Shown: piece after piece, positions 58,483 to 64,000 of the stretch
Position numbering within the stretch: the first letter of the stretch is position 1
How the letters are laid out: every line of letters starts with the position of its first letter
From: Blastocystis sp. Blastoise
Lineage: Eukaryota; Sar; Bigyra; Opalinata; Blastocystidae
DNA: 64,000 bases
NCBI GenBank assembly: GCA_039096225.1
Contig: JBBPEB010000019.1
Coordinates: forward strand, 196,501 to 260,500
Direction: 5' to 3'
The notes under the pieces: model-generated
Databases searched by the model: none
Told to the model about the DNA's origin: nothing
The model's input: the letters and a program-made list of their open reading frames with translations, nothing else
Position numbers and translations under genes: made by a program

Positions 58483-60135
58483 CTTCTTTATAAATAAATA
58501 GTCAATATTTATAAGTAGATGAGATTGAAAAAAGTTAATACTTAAATTGGTTGGATTAAATAGAACGCTGACATAGAATTCTTTACAAAATGGGCTCATC
58601 TACATAAAAAACCGCGGGACTCGACTTGATGGGGGAGTTCACAATCCACAAAAATGGTTACAAATATTCTTGAATTTCGGAAGATAATGACTGGATTTTT
58701 TTTATTTTACAAACAGTTCCATTTTTGAAATAGTCTTTTTTTTGATAAGATAATATCTATTGATTCTATATAATGATACTGATGATATCTATTCGACACC
58801 CCAGAGAGAATACAATGATTTGAGGTGATAATAATAGTTAATGTTGGTTTGCTTTTTATTTTATGGAGACTTGAGACATAGTTGTTTATTTCTCAGTGCT
58901 GTTTATACTCAGAGTAAACCTAAAGAAGTCTATTTATTAAAAAATGCTTAAATAAAAAATATATATATTAAAAAACATGAATCTCTCTTTTTTTTCACAG
59001 AAATAAAATAGAACTATTATTGATTCATTATGAATCAGGGTTTGAAAGCAATTTAAACACAACACATAATAAAAAAGAATTAGTTTTATAAAAAAAAGCA
59101 AAATAGAAAAGACAAAAATATGAACAGAAAACAAAATAAATAGAAGTTCAAAACACACACAAAAAATGAAAATATACGCAATAATGTAGTGAAACAACAA
59201 ATCAAATGAAAAATATGAATAGAATTTAAAAAAGAAAAAAGGGAAAAAAAGGGCATTTTTTACAAATATTTTTTGTACATATGAAAAAAAAAATAGTAAA
59301 ATATAGAAATTGCAAATAAATAAAAAAAAAAATACTATATAAATAAGAAATGAATGAGAATATTATACATGTAAAGTTATTATATATGACAATATGGAAA
59401 AGAAGGGATTTATATATATATATAATGAATAAAAGTATTTGAATAAAAATAAAACTAGATTATAAAAAAATATATATATTACTTGATAGTATCCCATATA
59501 TATATATAATAATAAAATACATATAAGATATGATGAATATAATTATATTAATTATATATATATATATATAATACTCATTTAATGATATATGATAGGAAAA
59601 AAATAATAAAAAAAAGTATATATATATAAGGAATATGAAAGAAAAAGAAGGATATAAATATATATGTATATATATATTACAAAATAAGATATAGAAATAG
59701 TATATTTGAGATTTGGATGATAATATATTTATTACATATATGAATATTAATTATTTCTACCAGAAATATAAGTAAAAGATAGTACAGTGTTGTACATATA
59801 TAAATATATGTAAATAAGTAAATAGTAAAGATATATATAAATAATAATATATATAAACAAATAATAGAATAAAAAGTATAGAATATATATAGATATATAA
59901 TAATATAAGTAGATGAAAGTATATATTTAGTCTAATCTTTATAAACAACAAAAATATTTTAGAAAAAGACCATAAATACAAAATATGTGGTAGAAAATAA
60001 ATATATCATATTATTGAAAAAAAAGTAATATAAATATATTTTTGAAATTGAAAAAAGAAAGAATATAAATATATAAACAGAAAGACAGAAACTAGTATTT
60101 GAAATATATATATATATAGAGTTCTAGGTATATCT
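58483..60135 (-). other. 1.65-kb intergenic region
   Basis: A very AT-rich spacer between two minus-strand genes. Bases 58610-58640 are GC-richer (CCGCGGGACTCG...GGGGGAG) and lie just upstream of the RPA135 start, where a core promoter would be. The rest holds short (TA)n runs. Open frames at 58937-59200 and 59757-59981 are Phe, Ile, Leu and Tyr-only and are not supported as genes. Confidence 0.55.
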
Positions 60136-61919
60136 TTAAGGTGTGTTTTCATATTCCCGCGGTTCTTGTTGTTCTTGTTGTTCTTCTTCATCATCACTCT
60201 CCATGCCACTAGTATCTGCTTCTACTACAGTAATACATCGACTTATAAAGGCATTCGCAGGCAGCATATTCAATAGTTCCTGCTGCATTACCGTACTCTC
60301 ATCAGTACTATATATATGTATTATATTATATTATATTATGTTATATTATATTATGTTATATTATATTATATTATATTCATAGAAGAATAAATAAATAATA
60401 AAAATGGATATTTATAATAATAATAATAAAAATAATAATAATAATAAAAATAATAATAATATATACATAGGCATTCTAAGTAGATTTGGACTAATACAAG
60501 TAGCAAAAGTATCAGGAGTCATTTTATTTAATGAATTATATTTACAATAATTCTTTAATAATCTACATATATAGATAAATACAGCACGATTACATTCAGG
60601 AAGATCTTTAATGAACTGAAGAGCATCTGAATCTGACTGAATTTTGAGTGCTCTGAAGTACATATAAATAGGAATAACTGGTTCTTTTAATGAACGAAAC
60701 CAATTCTTTAATATACTACCTAATAAGTAAGGATCCAAAATCTCTCCTAATACTTCATAATGACCCTATATATATATATTATTAGTTTTTATTTATTGTT
60801 AATATACCTTCTATAAAGAAAGGTTAATAACATAATAATAAATAAATAAAAATAAATAATAATAAAAATAAAAATAAAATAAAATAAAAATAAAAAATAA
60901 ATAAATAAATAAAAATAAATAAAATAAAAATAATATACTTGAGAAAGAAGAGCAGCATATTGATCAATCTTTGCTTTCGATCCAGGAATACGAAATACTC
61001 CTTCAAATTGATATGCTTTTACTTTACGTAATGCTGCTCCTAGACATAATACTATACGAGGAACAAGGGGATGAGGATTATATTTATTGGTATCATTTGT
61101 AGAAGATAAAGAAGGAAGAAGAGAAGAAGAGGAAGATAAAGAAGAAACAGGAAGAGAAGAAGAAGAAGTAGTAAGACTACTACTTGTAAATGTATTATTA
61201 CTACTATTACTACTACTATTAGCAGTATGTGTACGTCCCTCAATCTCCTCTTCTTGATGAAACGTTGCAGGAGATAAAATAGATACATGTGTACGGCATG
61301 AAGTTAGGGGAGTATCTAAAATAGAACGTGGAGTGTCCAAAGAGTATGTACCAATAGTACTCTGATGTATCTTCATATACTTATCTATATACTCCTTAAA
61401 TGAATTCTGTAATTCTCTTTGCATATTAATAATATCCTTTCCATAAAGTGTCACGTCCTGTTCACGTAATATCTTAAATAAATCATCCTATATATATATT
61501 ATTATTATTATTATACTATTTATTATTATGATATAATATAATTATATTTATTATGATTATATTTATTATGATTATATTTATTATGATTATATAATATGAT
61601 AATAAATAAAACCATAAAAAATAAATAGAATCAATGAATTAGTTATCCTATATAAAACTATATATATATATATACTTGTTGTGATTCATTAAGTCCTTGA
61701 AATAATTTAGTATTCAATTTCTTTCCTTCTTCCATATTCCAGCATATTAATACTTTAAGTAATTCATACCATCTTGATTTCTCCATACTATTAATAGCCA
61801 CTAAATCTAAGGGTTCATCCTCATTATCAAAGAGAACGCTAAAGGAACGAGTGGCATATACTAATAAATCAGAAGAAGTAGAAGAAACAGTAGGAGGGGG
61901 AGTAGTCACTAAATCCTAT

Positions 61920-61966
<47 letters not shown>

Positions 61967-62444
61967 CAATAATATAAAGAATTATATAGAATATAAATAA
62001 AAGATAATAGATATAATAGTGAATTATTAATAATAAAATGATAAATGTGATAAAGATAATACAAATAATTAAAACTAATAAATATGATAAAGATAATAAA
62101 AATAATTAAAACTAATAAATATGATAAAGATAACATATATATACAACTGCATGGTTAATTGATTGCATCTTAATACGATCATGGGTATTAGGGTTCTTCC
62201 AGCATATAAAGTTAAAGAAAGGAGAAATCCACATATGTCGTTCTTTATAGATTTTACTAGTACGTAATTTCTTCATTAGAGAAGTACCATTAAATAACAT
62301 CTTTATACAACTATCACTAGTAAGTACAAACTGCTTATTTGTCATCGGCTTCACTTTAGAACCATAATTCCCGCGAATATATCCATGAGCATTGTATTTA
62401 TTTAATAAATCAGCAATATCTTCCAAGTAATAAGTCTATAAAGA

Positions 62445-62476
<32 letters not shown>

Positions 62477-63314
62477 AACAAATATGAAACTATATATATA
62501 TATATACTTCTTCTAATGTGCAATCAAATACTCCCAAGGGACATATTCTGTTCTTATATACATTAATAATATCATCAGAATAACTCTTCTCTTCATTTAC
62601 TAAGTATTTGAAGGAAAACAAAGCTAAACCACCAACCTATATATATATATATATAGTATTATTATAATGAATTATATATATATATATGTAATGAAATTCA
62701 ATTTAATATAATTATGTATAAAACATATATATATATATACTTCATCATGTCTATATATATTATCTGCAATAATATGGAGGAGATAAGGATAGATAACACG
62801 TTCATTAGTAATAGATTTTACACTTAATAAGAATGCAATCAATTCCCAACCCTATATAGAGATTATACATATAATTATATAATATAATATAATAGTATAT
62901 AATATAATAGTATATAATATATAATATAATAGTATATAATATATATAATATATATATACTTTGACTTCTCTTTCAAAGAATGGATTATTATTTGTTTGTT
63001 TAATACAAAAACATAAGCTTTCTTCAAGTAAATCAAATGAATACATAGTTGAGATCTTTAATGTATTCTTATAGTCTGCGGGTGTTTTCCCGCCAGTTTC
63101 TGGTAAGTCACCCATATATTTCATTATAATAGAACATAACTCTAGAGCCTCTGGAATATTAGATCCTATATATATATATATAGAGTATAGTATAGTATTA
63201 TTATAAGAATATTCAATAAATATAATGAAAACTATAAATAGTTTATATATATAATAACTATGATAATTATTTAATATGTATATAATTAATATGAAAATAA
63301 TGTTTAACTATAAA

Positions 63315-63348
<34 letters not shown>

Positions 63349-64000
63349 ATTTTATAATAATATTATATATATACCTTTAAGTACATTAAGTGTATGAAGA
63401 GGAGTGGTAGTAGAATAATTAATAAGATCATTTATATTCACTTTCGTAAACACTCCTTTCTTCATATCCCTTTGAAAAGACATCTTTGCATAACTATAGA
63501 AGGAATAATCATCACTAGAGTCTAAATCAATTTGTGTTTTTAATTTATCCATAGACACTTGAGATCGTAGATGAGAACGAGGAGTAGAAGCATCTTCCTA
63601 TATATAGAAATATAGAGTATTATGATTATTATATATATTATTATAATTATTATTATAATTATTATATATATACTTTTGGTTTCATAACATCTCCTGATGC
63701 TATATATACAATCAAAATAAATAAATAAATATAAAAACAATATATATACAGGCTTTTCGATGAATATTATCATTATTCTTTGAATTTATATTATTATTAT
63801 TACTAGATAGAGTATTTGAAGAAGAATGTGTACGATGATGTACTATAGAATTGTTTAAAGAAGAAGAGGAAGAAGAAGAAGAAACATTTATATGGTTATT
63901 ACTTATTTTATTTGGAGAAATAAAATTAAATGCTTGATTTTCTTTATTAAGAATAGGTTTATTTGTAATAGTAGGAGAGAGAGAATGTATCATAGATTGA
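60136..64000 (-). CDS. MyTH4-PH-RhoGAP protein (partial, 5' end outside window)
   Basis: A minus-strand gene whose frame is open to the right edge, ending TAA at 60136-60138. The order from the N-terminus is: a Ser/Asn-rich segment; a MyTH4 domain (VNINDLINYSTTTPLHTLNV, SIIMKYMGDLPETG, REVKGWELIAFLLSV); a PH-like domain resembling the Mcp5 type (KQFVLTSDSCIKMLFNGTSL to DRIKMQSINHAV); a helical region (GLNESQQ, FKEYIDKYMKI); and a RhoGAP domain. The RhoGAP has the arginine finger in GVFRIPG, NWFRSLKEPVIP and MTPDTFATCISPNLLR, so it should be active. The tail is acidic. MyTH4 with RhoGAP is known from ARHGAP39/Vilse, which links microtubules or motors to Rho-type GTPase control. The MyTH4-PH-RhoGAP order suggests a cytoskeletal regulator of Rac/Rho signals. 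Confidence 0.82.

Overview
This window comes from the nuclear genome of a very AT-rich, intron-dense eukaryote. Genes are split by many short GT-AG introns, mostly 30-150 nt. Their donors are GTATAT or GTATGT, their acceptors are usually TATATAG, and many are little more than a (TA)n or (ATT)n tract. Exons carry long poly-Asn, Ser and Thr stretches. Every recognised gene is of eukaryotic type: RNA polymerase I subunit 2, Ubc13, a SECIS-binding protein, a BRCA1/BARD1-like protein, a WSS1 protease, a GPCR-PIP kinase fusion and one tRNA-Glu(TTC). I cannot name the lineage. The GPCR-PIPK fusion and TEAPT-type stalks recall oomycetes or amoebozoans. AT content and poly-Asn recall dictyostelids and anaerobic or zoosporic fungi. 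The SECIS-binding protein implies a lineage that still makes selenoproteins.

Layout: 1-3172 (-) is the 5' part of a modular secreted or surface protein. 4027-12700 (+) is a tandem array of three TetA-like MFS transporters. 13410-14009 (+) is a maltose-acetyltransferase-like enzyme. 14396-15521 (-) is a UBTD-type ubiquitin-domain protein, and 16332-16762 (+) a SelW-like Rdx protein with Cys at the Sec position. A GNAT acetyltransferase (-) and a WSS1 protease (+) share a 70-bp head-to-head promoter near 18 kb. 20161-26368 (+) is one long GPCR-PIP kinase gene. 26733-28117 (-) is an ornithine-decarboxylase homologue that has lost its catalytic lysine. After a gene-poor stretch come a fucose-permease-like MFS (30040), tRNA-Glu (31714) and a ferric-reductase-type oxidoreductase (31874).

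The second half holds a coiled-coil protein (-), an OTUD6-like deubiquitinase (-), a RING + tandem BRCT protein (+), SECISBP2 (+), Ubc13 (-), a small basic protein (+), a mucin-stalked type I membrane protein (-), a second fucose-permease-like MFS (+), RPA135 (-) and a MyTH4-PH-RhoGAP protein (-) running off the right edge.

Themes: ubiquitin and DNA repair are over-represented (UBTD, WSS1, OTUD6, BRCA1-like, Ubc13), but the genes are separately transcribed, so no operon-like unit is implied. The most unusual signals are (i) the predicted ODC pseudoenzyme, (ii) introns that are pure microsatellites, with ATT usually on the sense strand in introns and AAT in exons, (iii) a recurrent palindromic TTCCC-RYG-GGAA motif in exons on both strands, and (iv) a roughly 480-residue low-complexity insertion inside the lipid kinase domain. 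Exon maps quoted in full were read by eye. Those for 4027, 16332, 18096, 26733, 39257 and 43563 sum to whole codons with no internal stop.
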